A stretch of DNA of 64,000 nt. Origin: Staphylococcus gallinarum. Lineage in GTDB: Bacteria; Bacillota; Bacilli; Staphylococcales; Staphylococcaceae. Every line of letters starts with the position of its first letter. Position 1 is the stretch's first letter. Below the pieces are notes generated by a model. The model did not search any database and was not told the origin of the DNA. It was given only the letters and a program-made list of their open reading frames with translations. A program made the translations under genes and the position numbers. Location: assembly GCF_000875895.1 (NCBI RefSeq), contig NZ_JXCF01000020.1:1-64000 (forward strand), given 5' to 3'. Shown one piece after another: positions 1-8,708 of this stretch.

Positions 1-585
1 GCGGATGCAGATTCAGACGCAGATAGTGACTCAGACGCGGACGCTGATGCAGATTCAGACGCAGATAGCGACTCAGATGCGGACGCTGATGCAGATTCAG
101 ACGCAGATAGTGACTCAGACGCGGATGCTGATGCAGATTCAGACGCAGATAGTGACTCAGATGCGGATGCAGATTCAGACGCAGATAGCGACTCAGATGC
201 GGATGCTGATGCAGATTCAGACGCAGATAGTGACTCAGACGCGGATGCTGATGCAGATTCAGACGCAGATAGTGACTCAGACGCGGATGCTGATGCAGAT
301 TCAGACGCAGACAACGGATCAAATGCAAATACAGGTAGCGATGTAGATGCAAATAGTGGTTCAAATACAGACATGAATTCTAATAATAATTCAAATAGCG
401 ATACTACTTCTAATGACAATAGCCAAAATAATGATCAACAAGATAATGGAAAACAAGATAGCAAATCTTTACCTGATACAGGTGAAACGACTAACCAAAA
501 CGGTACTATCTTCGGTTCATTATTCGCAGCACTTGGTTCATTATTATTGTTCAGAAGACGTAATAAAAAGAATGAAGACAAATAA
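1..585 (+). CDS. LPXTG-anchored Ser/Asp-repeat surface adhesin, C-terminal part only
   Basis: The reading frame is open from base 1, so the ligand-binding N-terminal region lies outside the window. What remains is an Asp-Ala-Asp-Ser-type repeat stalk (to about base 315), an Asn/Ser-rich spacer, an LPDTG sortase A motif at 469-483, a hydrophobic segment and a positively charged tail (RRRNKK). This is the classic cell-wall anchoring end of the Clf-Sdr family, which bind host proteins such as fibrinogen. Alanine is unusually common in the repeats; most family members have pure Ser-Asp. I recall such repeats from Fbl of S. lugdunensis, but ligand and ortholog cannot be decided from this end alone. 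Confidence 0.93.
   Translation, partial: ADADSDADSDSDADADADSDADSDSDADADADSDADSDSDADADADSDADSDSDADADSDADSDSDADADADSDADSDSDADADADSDADSDSDADADADSDADNGSNANTGSDVDANSGSNTDMNSNNNSNSDTTSNDNSQNNDQQDNGKQDSKSLPDTGETTNQNGTIFGSLFAALGSLLLFRRRNKKNEDK
4..315 (+). repeat. 42-bp tandem repeats encoding the Ser/Asp/Ala stalk
   Basis: Units of 42 bp (14 codons, reading [14 protein letters not shown]) start at 4, 46, 88, 166, 208 and 250. The unit at 130 is two codons shorter, and the copy from 292 is degenerate. Differences between copies are almost all synonymous T/C changes at third positions. Arrays of this kind commonly change length by recombination; the upstream extent is unseen. Confidence 0.92.
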
Positions 586-604
586 TAATTATTATTAATG
601 TTAG

Positions 605-634
605 GCCGGGCCTTAAGGTCCGGCTTATTTTTTG
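605..634 (+). terminator. Rho-independent terminator after the adhesin gene
   Basis: An 8-bp GC-rich stem (605-612 with 617-624) with a TTAA loop is followed by a T-rich run. It ends the adhesin transcript. Confidence 0.9.
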
Positions 635-740
635 AAATAAGCAAATAAATTTGTGTTATATTATATACATAATAAATTGTTTGAAACTTAAAAGGTTAAT
701 TCATAAATAGATTATACATTTAATTGTGGGAGGTTAATAA

Positions 741-2369
741 ATGAATATTGAAAGTAGGATAAAAAAACTTGTAAATCACATTGAGAAGTCTCAAATCTCA
801 TTTCAATATGCTTTTTTAAGTTTAGGAAAGCCAAACATTAAAGCGAATGTAAAGTTGCTTAAAAATCCAAGGTATTTAGAACGAGATATCTTAAAACAAT
901 GTCAAAAATTCTATAAAAAATCTGGAGAACAAGCAAAATGGGTCAAAGTAGATTTAGTAACTGAAACTGAAAATATATTATTTGATCAAGTCGTTCATCA
1001 TCTCATTGAGCGACGTAGAAATTATATTGATTATGGTATTGCGCTCGATAAATTTTGGAATCTGACATTTTTACCGGAAGAAATTAATGTTAATGCTTTT
1101 GTTCGTCCATCGAAAAAAGTAAAAGGTGAATTTATTTTGTCAGAGGATAATATCAACAATTATTTAAGAAAATATACAAATCAAAAGAAAGCATTCACAA
1201 TAGACTCTTATCAAGGTAAAGAGATAACAAAGTTTTATACTCAAGGCTTTATTCTAGATGAAAATGACGTTTTTGAACTAGGTGATAGAGGACTAACTAG
1301 GGGCTTAAGAAAAGTTGATAATCTACATACAGAAATTGATAAATTGATTGATCGCAGCGTAGATTTTTTAAATGGTATGATGCAAGAAAATGGTAAGTAC
1401 ATCTATGGTTATTTCCCGCATTTTGACAAAAATATAAATTTCTACAATAACTTACGTCACTCTTCATCTACTTATGCATTAATTGAAGGTTTAACTTATT
1501 TAAATAAGGATGTTAAAACAGCGGAAAAGGCAATAGAGTATTTAATGCGTCATTATCTATATGAGAAGGATAATGCAGGATATATTTTTGATGATACTAA
1601 TGATATGAATGAGATAAAATTAGGCCAAAATGCAGCCTTTATCTTTGCTATATGTGAATATCTAAAAGTTAACCCGGGAAATAAATCATATTTAAGTGCT
1701 GCACAAAGTGTCGCAAAAGGTATATTTAATATGATTAATCAAAATACTGGTGAAACGGTGCACGTATTAAACTATCCTGAGTTAACAGTTAAAGAAGCAA
1801 ACCGTATTGTATACTATGACGGGGAAGCAGCATTGGCATTATTACGTTTGTATCAAATTGACCAAAATCCACAATGGTTAGAAACAGTGAAATTATTATT
1901 TGAACATTTTATCGCAAATGACTACTGGAAATATCATGATCACTGGTTAGGCTATTGTACAAATGAATTAGTTCAAATTGAACCTGCAGAGAAATATTAC
2001 CGTTTTGGTATACAAAACGTAAGTGGTTATTTAGATTATATGCAACAGCGTGAGACGACATATCCTACATTCTTGGAAATGCTTATGGCAACATACCATT
2101 TAGTTAAAAAGGCAAAAGAAACTGGGTATAATCATATTGTAGAAGAATTACTAGATGAAGAAAAATTTATGAAAACAATTCACATTCGAGCTGATTATGA
2201 AAGAACTGGTTTCTTCTATCCAGAAATTGGCATGTACTTTAAAAATCCTGCTAGAATATTAAATAGTTTCTTCATCAAACACCATGGATATCGTGTGCGT
2301 ATTGATGATATAGAGCACTATGTATCTGGTTATGTACAATATCAAAAGGCATTTAAACCTTCTAATTAA
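741..2369 (+). CDS. Hypothetical alpha/alpha-toroid (six-hairpin glycosidase-like) protein
   Basis: The 542-residue product starts after a good ribosome binding site (GGGAGG). It has no signal peptide or membrane segment. The C-terminal half (about residue 235 onward) has the helical repeat rhythm of alpha/alpha toroid proteins, including a YYDGEAALALLRLY stretch near residues 356-370 that is typical of six-hairpin glycosidase-type folds. The N-terminal 200 residues are not recognised. It is followed after 34 bases by a small membrane protein and lies opposite a glycosyltransferase/Mur-ligase operon, so a role in cell-envelope glycan metabolism is plausible. This is inference; no catalytic residues can be named. 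Confidence 0.75.
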   Translation: MNIESRIKKLVNHIEKSQISFQYAFLSLGKPNIKANVKLLKNPRYLERDILKQCQKFYKKSGEQAKWVKVDLVTETENILFDQVVHHLIERRRNYIDYGIALDKFWNLTFLPEEINVNAFVRPSKKVKGEFILSEDNINNYLRKYTNQKKAFTIDSYQGKEITKFYTQGFILDENDVFELGDRGLTRGLRKVDNLHTEIDKLIDRSVDFLNGMMQENGKYIYGYFPHFDKNINFYNNLRHSSSTYALIEGLTYLNKDVKTAEKAIEYLMRHYLYEKDNAGYIFDDTNDMNEIKLGQNAAFIFAICEYLKVNPGNKSYLSAAQSVAKGIFNMINQNTGETVHVLNYPELTVKEANRIVYYDGEAALALLRLYQIDQNPQWLETVKLLFEHFIANDYWKYHDHWLGYCTNELVQIEPAEKYYRFGIQNVSGYLDYMQQRETTYPTFLEMLMATYHLVKKAKETGYNHIVEELLDEEKFMKTIHIRADYERTGFFYPEIGMYFKNPARILNSFFIKHHGYRVRIDDIEHYVSGYVQYQKAFKPSN

Positions 2370-2403
2370 AATTAAGTAATAATTCGATTTTGAGGATGAT
2401 AGT

Positions 2404-2652
2404 ATGACTGAAAACAATAAACATACAGATGAGCTAAAACAATCAAATCATGAAAAAAGTGAAACAAATGAGCCTGAAAAAAGCGCAATAGACAAAGAGA
2501 TTGAAGCAGAATTACTCCAGTATTTAGAGGATAGAAAGCAAGGCAAAGCAGAAGAAAAGCCAGAAAAAAAGAAGTATAAGACATTAATGTTTATAGCTCC
2601 GCTTGTGATTGCGGCAATTTATATTTACAAATATATTGGTCATCTTTTTTAA
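2404..2652 (+). CDS. Small C-terminally anchored membrane protein
   Basis: This 82-residue protein starts 34 bases after the toroid protein and is probably co-transcribed. The first ~60 residues are highly charged (Glu/Lys-rich, probably helical) and the last ~20 form one transmembrane segment ending close to the C-terminus. It could tether the preceding protein to the membrane, but no family is recognised. Confidence 0.7.
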   Translation: MTENNKHTDELKQSNHEKSETNEPEKSAIDKEIEAELLQYLEDRKQGKAEEKPEKKKYKTLMFIAPLVIAAIYIYKYIGHLF

Positions 2653-2762
2653 TGAAAATGTATTATGCATTTGTTAAAGTTTAATACTTATTATGACTGA
2701 AAGTAATAAAAATAATTTTTTTTAGAATAAAGCAATATACCTTAATTATAAGATTTATTAAT

Positions 2763-2807
2763 AAAAAGAGAGTTCATCCGTAAATATTGTGGATGAACTC
2801 TTTTTTT
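2763..2807. terminator. Bidirectional terminator between convergent operons
   Basis: An 11-bp stem (2769-2779 with 2791-2801) is flanked by an A-run on the left and a T-run on the right. It can stop transcripts from both the toroid operon and the minus-strand glycosyltransferase operon. Confidence 0.88.
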
Positions 2808-2872
2808 GAAATCGGATATAATTTTTTAAGTAATATGACTTTAGGTTATTTGGTAATGTGAAAATGGTATTG

Positions 2873-3823
2873 TTAATTAGCAATGTCATATTTACCTAAG
2901 AATAAGTCTTCAATAAACTCGATTGTATTATCATCTACATATTGATTTCTAAGCACTTTTAATAGTGTTGGTTTAGTGTGATTGAAAAAGCGTACGGGTG
3001 CGTGTTTCCCTCTTTTTATCATATTTGTATAGCGATTTAAAAATATTGTTAAGTAATTGATTTTTTGTTCATTTGATAATTGTGTTCGACTTTTTACGAA
3101 ATCATAAACAGCAATATATATTTTGACTGCATCTCTTGGAGGCGTCTTTGTATTTGTTAATGCGACTTCGTCTTGTTGTTCATAAAAGTAATAATTTTTT
3201 TCATAACCTAATATAGAAATAGAATTAACTACACTATAAACCTGCATTAAGAACCAATTATCTTCTCTAACGCGAATGTTTTCAGGAAATCTTATACGAT
3301 GTTGTTCTATAATATCGCGTTTAATTAATTTACCAATAACGTTCAAACTATTATATAATTTTGTATCTTCAAATTTAAGATTACTTATTGTAGAGGGAGA
3401 GTAGAATGCCGACCGACTTAATGGTCTGTTACTATTTTTAGCTCTAAAGTATGGTAAGCAAACCATATCATCTTGAGATTTATTTGCTGTGGCTATGGCA
3501 TCGGCCAATGAATACTCTGTAATATAATCATCTGAGTCAATGAAGAGTATCCATTTACCTTTAGCAATATCAAGGGCCTTATTTCTCGGAACTGATGCGC
3601 CGCCAGAATTAACATCGCTTTCTAGAATAATTAAATTAGGAATCTGATTAACAAAGGTTTTCGCAACGTCTAATGAATTATCTGTAGATTTATCATCTGA
3701 AATGATAACCTCAACACGATTCATATCAAAAGATTGTAAAGAAAGATTATGTAACAACCGTTGTATACCATTTGCCCTATTATACAACGGTATAATAATA
3801 GAAATTTCTATAGTGCTAGTCAT
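2873..3823 (-). CDS. Family 2 glycosyltransferase
   Basis: The 316-residue product opens with the GT-A fold signature SIIIPLYNR, followed by ISDD near residue 41 and the metal-binding DSDD near residues 96-99. No membrane segment is visible, so it is probably a cytoplasmic enzyme transferring a sugar from a nucleotide donor to an envelope acceptor. It starts 12 bases after the stop of the Mur-ligase-like gene and so forms an operon with it. Family 2 is secure; donor and acceptor are unknown. Confidence 0.9.
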   Translation of the reverse strand: MTSTIEISIIIPLYNRANGIQRLLHNLSLQSFDMNRVEVIISDDKSTDNSLDVAKTFVNQIPNLIILESDVNSGGASVPRNKALDIAKGKWILFIDSDDYITEYSLADAIATANKSQDDMVCLPYFRAKNSNRPLSRSAFYSPSTISNLKFEDTKLYNSLNVIGKLIKRDIIEQHRIRFPENIRVREDNWFLMQVYSVVNSISILGYEKNYYFYEQQDEVALTNTKTPPRDAVKIYIAVYDFVKSRTQLSNEQKINYLTIFLNRYTNMIKRGKHAPVRFFNHTKPTLLKVLRNQYVDDNTIEFIEDLFLGKYDIAN

Positions 3824-3835
3824 TGTTAAACCTCC

Positions 3836-5881
3836 TTAAAATTTAATTTTTGCTTTTAGTTCTTCTAAATCTGTATATGAAGTAAAGATAATTGTTTGTT
3901 CAGCACCTCTAATAAAGCCACTTTTATAATTTAAACCAAGAATGAACATATTGTTAAATTTAAACAAATCATATTTATAGGCCTTGTATAATTTAAATAA
4001 ATCTAAAACAGAGTAACATTGACGTTCTTTCACTCGGAATCTACCGGTTAAATTGATCGCGATAGAATTAGAAAGGTCAAATTTTGAAATCAATGCTTCA
4101 GTATAACGTTTACGATTAGCAAAGTTTTTAAATAAGTAATCTACCAGTTCATATGTTTCAGAAGGGTGTGGTGATAAGGTCATGCTTTCTAGTAATGTAA
4201 ACAAATCAGTTTGTTTGCCAGTATAATGTTTATCATTATTTGTAACCCATTCTTGCATTGTAATCGTCTCATTATCTAATTTATCGTCCATGGCCTTGAA
4301 GTAATATAATAATGGTCCCATACCTTCGATAGTTTGCGACTGTTCCACGTTGTGTGAACTTATGATGTCGTTAGTTTTATTATCTATAATCATATAGCTC
4401 TGACCAAGATGGCTCATTTCTTCAAAAATATCACCAAAATTATCGGCAAGTTCAAAATGCGTTAAACGTTGTGGCAATGCCTTAGCTATTTCTGGGAATT
4501 CAGTACCTCCACTTGAAGATTTCAGTAATGCAAGTGAATCTTCATTACAAAGATGCATTAAATCATTCATTAATAAGTCTTTATTTGGATACCATGTGAT
4601 ATGTTTATTTCGAATTTTGTTTACAACTGGGCGTAAGTCATTATCTAAACAAAGTATGTAATCTGCATTAGAATGAGTTAAAACATCTACTAATTCTGCG
4701 TGAACTTCGGCAGATTTGTGCCCCAAGTCATTTATTTTACCTAAGGCGATAATTTTATTGCCCGTAAAAAATTGAGTTTGACTATTAAATGCATGTATTG
4801 CATTAATCATGGCAGGTAATGATGCATTGTGAGTATCATCAATTAGTGTGACATTATGAGATAATGTTTTGATTGGTTTCATAGCTAAGATTTTTGAAAA
4901 TGGCTTAAATGATTCTACATATTCAGAATTAATAGGTAAATGTAATTCTTTAAGTGTTAAAAAGGCAGCTAATGCATTTGAAACCATTCCCTCACTGATC
5001 GTGTTCAATTTATATTTCTCTATACCTTGTATTTCATCTAATCCTAGTTCAATGTACCCTTTATGGTATTGAATGAATTCAGGAGAAAAATCTGAATCCG
5101 CAGTATGTTCTTTATGGTAAGTAAGTACATTTTGCGTGGATTCTAATGCTTTATCCTTTAAATAATCTGCAAACATTGTTTCACCATTAATAATAGCGAT
5201 ACCGTTGTGATTTAATCCTTTGAAAATACGCGCTTTTAATTCAGCAATTTGTTCTAACGATTGGAAAGTAGAGAAATGAGCAGCTCCAATACCCGTTACG
5301 ATTGCAATATCTGGTCGTAAATAAATTGCAGTATTTTCTTTATTATTAATTGCATTCAAAGAAGTTTCAATAACTGCATAATCTGGGTTTTTAATTAGCT
5401 TTAACATATTAGCGTAAATTGCGGCTCTTATATTATTGTTTCCTCGATTTTCTAATACATGATAATCCTGTAGTAATGAACTAATTAACATTCTGGTTGA
5501 ACTTTTGCCCATAGATCCAGTTATTGCAATGACTGGGTTATGGAATTGATTTCGAATATGAATAGCTAAAGTTTTGAGCGCTTTAACAGAATCGTCCACA
5601 ATTAATTGTGGCACGTTATGTTCCATGCCTTCTACATAATTTTCAGTAATAATTAATCCAATATTTCCATTAGACTTATCGATTAAGTCATTACCTTCAG
5701 GGGCATTCTTGCTTCGTCCTAATTCCTTAGCCCATGTCACTTTATTAGGTGAAAAATAGGCTGTATTTTTACTTTTCACAAAACCATATATAGTTTCAAA
5801 ATCATTGATGATATGATTTTCTTGACCAACTGCATCCATCAATCTACCTTTTACTATTTCTGCGATTTCCTTTACATACAT
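3836..5881 (-). CDS. Mur ligase (MurF-like) fused to a degenerate D,D-carboxypeptidase-like domain
   Basis: The 681-residue product is much longer than MurF (about 450). Residues 1-~460 show a MurF-like N-terminal domain, an ATP-binding loop (TGSMGKSS near 121-128) and central and C-terminal ligase domains. Residues ~495-665 follow the layout of peptidase S11 (DacA-type): S-Y-M-I-I-D-N-K-T-N, the place of the SxxK serine, the place of SxN, a STAxDL-like stretch (YSVLDLFKLY), and a KTG-like KSG near 653. The nucleophile motif reads EGMGPL and the SGN-like triad reads SPHPSE, so the peptidase half looks inactive. First gene of an operon with a GT2 enzyme. Substrate unknown; the housekeeping MurF should lie elsewhere. 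Confidence 0.82.
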   Translation of the reverse strand: MYVKEIAEIVKGRLMDAVGQENHIINDFETIYGFVKSKNTAYFSPNKVTWAKELGRSKNAPEGNDLIDKSNGNIGLIITENYVEGMEHNVPQLIVDDSVKALKTLAIHIRNQFHNPVIAITGSMGKSSTRMLISSLLQDYHVLENRGNNNIRAAIYANMLKLIKNPDYAVIETSLNAINNKENTAIYLRPDIAIVTGIGAAHFSTFQSLEQIAELKARIFKGLNHNGIAIINGETMFADYLKDKALESTQNVLTYHKEHTADSDFSPEFIQYHKGYIELGLDEIQGIEKYKLNTISEGMVSNALAAFLTLKELHLPINSEYVESFKPFSKILAMKPIKTLSHNVTLIDDTHNASLPAMINAIHAFNSQTQFFTGNKIIALGKINDLGHKSAEVHAELVDVLTHSNADYILCLDNDLRPVVNKIRNKHITWYPNKDLLMNDLMHLCNEDSLALLKSSSGGTEFPEIAKALPQRLTHFELADNFGDIFEEMSHLGQSYMIIDNKTNDIISSHNVEQSQTIEGMGPLLYYFKAMDDKLDNETITMQEWVTNNDKHYTGKQTDLFTLLESMTLSPHPSETYELVDYLFKNFANRKRYTEALISKFDLSNSIAINLTGRFRVKERQCYSVLDLFKLYKAYKYDLFKFNNMFILGLNYKSGFIRGAEQTIIFTSYTDLEELKAKIKF

Positions 5882-6085
5882 TGAATAATTGAACCTCCAT
5901 TTGTATATTACTTAGATTATACAATAAAACATTGTAGTAAGTATAAAAAATATTTAAAACAAACGTACACAATTTATTTATGTATTTCTTTACCTGATTA
6001 TGAGTAAATGTTTTTATTTTTCAAACGATTTAATACCTTTAAAAAGGGTACGTGAGTACCAAAATAGTAGTAAGTCACATATTTT

Positions 6086-6099
6086 TGTAAGCGTTTACT
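6086..6099 (+). promoter_or_regulatory. CcpA cre site upstream of the FadH-like SDR
   Basis: TGTAAGCGTTTACT matches the catabolite-responsive element consensus except at the last base. It lies about 40 bases before the start codon of the dehydrogenase gene, a repressing position. The rest of the 5882-6136 gap is AT-rich and holds one short GGTAC/GTACC hairpin at about 6048-6061. Confidence 0.65.
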
Positions 6100-6136
6100 T
6101 AAGTGGCGTGATTTATGAGAGATGGGGGAATATCTT

Positions 6137-6901
6137 ATGGAAGATAAGGTAATGATTGTAACAGGTGGCAGCAGTGGTATGGGGAAAGCAATGGCGAAGA
6201 AATTTGCGGAAGAAGGAGCGAAAGTAGTTATTACCGGACGTTCGCTTGAAAAGCTAGAGCAAACTAAATTAGAAATAGAAAAATTTGATGGCCAAATATT
6301 ATGTATTGATATGGATGTAAGAGATCCTGAACGTGTTCAATATACTGTTGATAAAACATTAAAACAATTTGGTCAAATAGATGGTTTGGTAAATAATGCA
6401 GCAGGAAACTTTATTTGTCCGGCAGAAGATTTATCTAAAAATGCATGGAACTCAGTAGTAGATATAGTATTAAATGGAACTTGGTATTGCACACAAGCCG
6501 TGGGAAAAGTATGGATAGAAAATAATTATCCTGGAAGAATACTGAACATGGTAGCTACATATGCATGGGGTGCAGGACCAGGTGTTGTGCATTCTGCTAG
6601 TGCAAAAGCAGGTGTATTAGCTATGACGAGAACATTAGCTGTTGAATGGGGATCAAAATATGGTATTTGTGTCAATGCAATTGCACCAGGGCCAATAGAA
6701 AATACAGGTGGTGCTAAAAGGCTAACACTTTCAGAAGATGCTAGACAACAAACGTTAGAAAGCGTACCAATTGGACGAATGGGCCAAGTAGATGAAATAG
6801 CCAATTTAGCATACTTTTTATTCTCAGAACATGCGAGTTATATTAATGGTGAGTGTATTACAATGGACGGTGGTCAATGGTTAAACAAAAATCCGTTTTA
6901 A
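6137..6901 (+). CDS. Short-chain dehydrogenase, 2,4-dienoyl-CoA reductase (FadH) type
   Basis: The start at ATG 6137 is preferred over the ATG at 6122 because GGGGGA lies at the right distance before it. The product (about 254 residues) has the Rossmann TGGSSGMG loop at the N-terminus and an NNAAGNF motif, then HSASAKAGV in place of the usual YxxxK. Loss of the tyrosine is typical of peroxisomal-type dienoyl-CoA reductases, which use NADPH to reduce 2,4-dienoyl-CoA during unsaturated fatty acid breakdown. It stands alone with its own terminator and a cre site, consistent with glucose repression. Confidence 0.8.
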   Translation: MEDKVMIVTGGSSGMGKAMAKKFAEEGAKVVITGRSLEKLEQTKLEIEKFDGQILCIDMDVRDPERVQYTVDKTLKQFGQIDGLVNNAAGNFICPAEDLSKNAWNSVVDIVLNGTWYCTQAVGKVWIENNYPGRILNMVATYAWGAGPGVVHSASAKAGVLAMTRTLAVEWGSKYGICVNAIAPGPIENTGGAKRLTLSEDARQQTLESVPIGRMGQVDEIANLAYFLFSEHASYINGECITMDGGQWLNKNPF

Positions 6902-6936
6902 ATAGTAATATGATTAAATAAAAAAATTATAATGGA

Positions 6937-6969
6937 GCCATTTTCTTTTTATTGAAAATGGCTTTTTTT
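6937..6969 (+). terminator. Terminator after the FadH-like gene
   Basis: A 9-bp stem GCCATTTTC/GAAAATGGC is followed by seven T residues. Confidence 0.88.
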
Positions 6970-7046
6970 ATGTTACATAAAATGTATATAATTATGTATG
7001 TAGGGAAGACAATAATAACAGCGAATAAGTGTGAGGGGTGTTTATA

Positions 7047-7553
7047 ATGGATGTCAGATTTCCAATAGGTGCATTAGAATTACCAGATAAAATTACATTA
7101 CGCCATATAGATGAATGGTTAAATGAAATAGAACATTATATAGAAGATTTACTAGCAACCGTAATAGATTTAGATGAAGATGCTTTACAGAAAAAGTATC
7201 GTGAAGGAAGTTGGAATGTAAGAGAACTAGTGCATCATATAGCTGACTCACAATTAAATATGTATCATAGATTAAAGCTAGCATTAACAGATGATAATCC
7301 TAAAGTAGTACCATTTAATCAAGATGAATGGATACAAACTAAAGATAATGACTTGCCGGTTCAAATATCTGTGCAGTTATTAGATGGTTTAAATAAAAGA
7401 ATTGTAGCAGTTGGTAGAACATTAAAAGAACAACAAATTAATAGAACTTTTTCATTAGTTGGAGAGGGATCAATATCAGTTGGTGAAACAATTGCGAAAT
7501 TATCATGGCATCAATCTCATCATTTAGCACATATCAAAATTGCATTATCATAG
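7047..7553 (+). CDS. DinB/YfiT-family bacillithiol transferase-like protein
   Basis: ATG 7047 is chosen because GAGGGG lies 8 bases upstream; the alternative GTG at 7038 lacks this. The ~168-residue four-helix protein has the histidines that bind the metal in this family: HHIADSQ near residue 67 and HQSHHLAH near residue 150. YfiT/BstA proteins are metal-dependent thiol transferases, in Firmicutes usually bacillithiol S-transferases that conjugate electrophiles. Own promoter region and terminator; no operon partner. Confidence 0.85.
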   Translation: MDVRFPIGALELPDKITLRHIDEWLNEIEHYIEDLLATVIDLDEDALQKKYREGSWNVRELVHHIADSQLNMYHRLKLALTDDNPKVVPFNQDEWIQTKDNDLPVQISVQLLDGLNKRIVAVGRTLKEQQINRTFSLVGEGSISVGETIAKLSWHQSHHLAHIKIALS

Positions 7554-7563
7554 ATAAATTAAG

Positions 7564-7593
7564 ATACCATTTCTAAAAAGAGATGGTATTTTT
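7564..7593 (+). terminator. Terminator after the YfiT-like gene
   Basis: An 11-bp stem (7564-7574 with 7579-7589, one G-T pair) ends in a T-run. Confidence 0.85.
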
Positions 7594-7793
7594 AATTATT
7601 CATTTTTATATAGTGGAATATTATTTCTATTGAAAATTCCGTACCTTCATATTAGTTTTTTAAAAAAGTAAAAGAAGGATATTTTATTTACATATTACAC
7701 AAATATTACAATGCACTACCCTGGAATGTAAGCAATTAGAGTTGGCATGAAAGTATTTTGAACTTTATTTGCTGTGTAGTTGAGGAAATTTTA

Positions 7794-7810
7794 TGTAATT
7801 AGGATGTAAA
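7794..7810 (+). promoter_or_regulatory. WalR (YycF) binding site upstream of the sceD-like gene
   Basis: TGTAAT, five bases, TGTAAA exactly fits the WalR consensus TGT(A/T)A(A/T/C)-N5-TGT(A/T)A(A/T/C) known from staphylococcal autolysin genes. It lies about 110 bases before the start codon in a 369-base gap that otherwise holds only the preceding terminator and AT-rich sequence. Confidence 0.72.
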
Positions 7811-7922
7811 CTTGTGCCTGTTTTTTTCACCTCACTGTAACCTACGACCCTTTTATAGATGTTAGAGTGTAACTAGCAAATTAATCAAATAACTAATTAC
7901 CTTATAGGAGGAATTTTTGAAA

Positions 7923-8612
7923 ATGAAAAAAACATTAATCGCATCAACATTAGCAGTAGGTCTTGGAGTAACAGGAGTAGCAGCAGGAAACTCAGCGGAC
8001 GCTGCTGAACAAGGAATTAATAAAGCAGAATTAGCACAATTAGCTCAATCAAATCCACAACAATTAAATGAATCTCCAATTCAAGAAGGTTCATATAACT
8101 ATAACTTTACGCAAGACGGTGTAAACTATAACTTTAAATCAGACGGTGAAAACTTTACATGGAGTTACGGTGCAGGTTCAGGAGATAGCTCAAATACATC
8201 AGATCAAGCAGCACAAACTCAACAACCGCAACAAGAAGCAGCTCCACAAACTGAACAAACTCAACAACCACAACAAGAAGCAACTACACAACAATCATCA
8301 ACTCAACAAGAAACAACTACACAACAACAATCAACAAATAATTCAAGTAGTGAAGAATCAACTGGTTCATCAGTAAACGTAAATTCTCATTTACAACAAA
8401 TTGCTCAACGTGAATCAGGTGGAGACTTAAAAGCTGTTAACCCATCAACAGGTGCAGCAGGTAAGTATCAATTCTTACAAAGTACTTGGGATTCAGTAGC
8501 ACCTGCACAATATCAAGGTGTATCTCCAACAGAAGCACCTGAATCAGTACAAGATGCAGCAGCAGTTAAATTATATAACACAGCTGGTGCTTCACAATGG
8601 GTAACTGCATAA
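7923..8612 (+). CDS. sceD: Secreted SceD-type lytic transglycosylase
   Basis: The 229-residue product has a signal peptide ending near AGNSADA, an N-terminal region with YNYNF repeats, a long Gln/Thr/Ser-rich linker (about residues 90-150) and a C-terminal transglycosylase domain. That domain includes [10 protein letters not shown] (catalytic Glu) and [18 protein letters not shown], closely matching staphylococcal SceD. The enzyme cleaves peptidoglycan during division and cell separation. AGGAGG at 7906-7911 leaves 11 bases to this ATG; an in-frame TTG at 7917 would have 5, so the start could be two codons earlier. The WalR box agrees with known WalKR control of this family. Confidence 0.93.
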   Translation: MKKTLIASTLAVGLGVTGVAAGNSADAAEQGINKAELAQLAQSNPQQLNESPIQEGSYNYNFTQDGVNYNFKSDGENFTWSYGAGSGDSSNTSDQAAQTQQPQQEAAPQTEQTQQPQQEATTQQSSTQQETTTQQQSTNNSSSEESTGSSVNVNSHLQQIAQRESGGDLKAVNPSTGAAGKYQFLQSTWDSVAPAQYQGVSPTEAPESVQDAAAVKLYNTAGASQWVTA

Positions 8613-8636
8613 TAATATAAAATATTTTAATATAAA

Positions 8637-8673
8637 TCCCCTTGAACTCAATTAGAGTCAAGGGGAATTTTTT
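8637..8673 (+). terminator. Terminator after sceD
   Basis: A 12-bp stem, interrupted by one unpaired A, pairs CCCCTTGA...CTC with GAGTCAAGGGG and is followed by six T residues. Confidence 0.9.
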
Positions 8674-8708
8674 GGAAATTGTGATTTAAGAGGGAAGGGA
8701 TAGTGCGT

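Noticed and set aside
4-315. CRISPR-like periodicity
   Set aside because: Units are direct tandem repeats without spacers and lie in a coding frame.
5-346. 113-codon frame of MQIQTQ-type repeats over the adhesin stalk
   Set aside because: It is a shifted reading of the Ser/Asp repeat array; the true frame runs from base 1 to the LPDTG end at 585.
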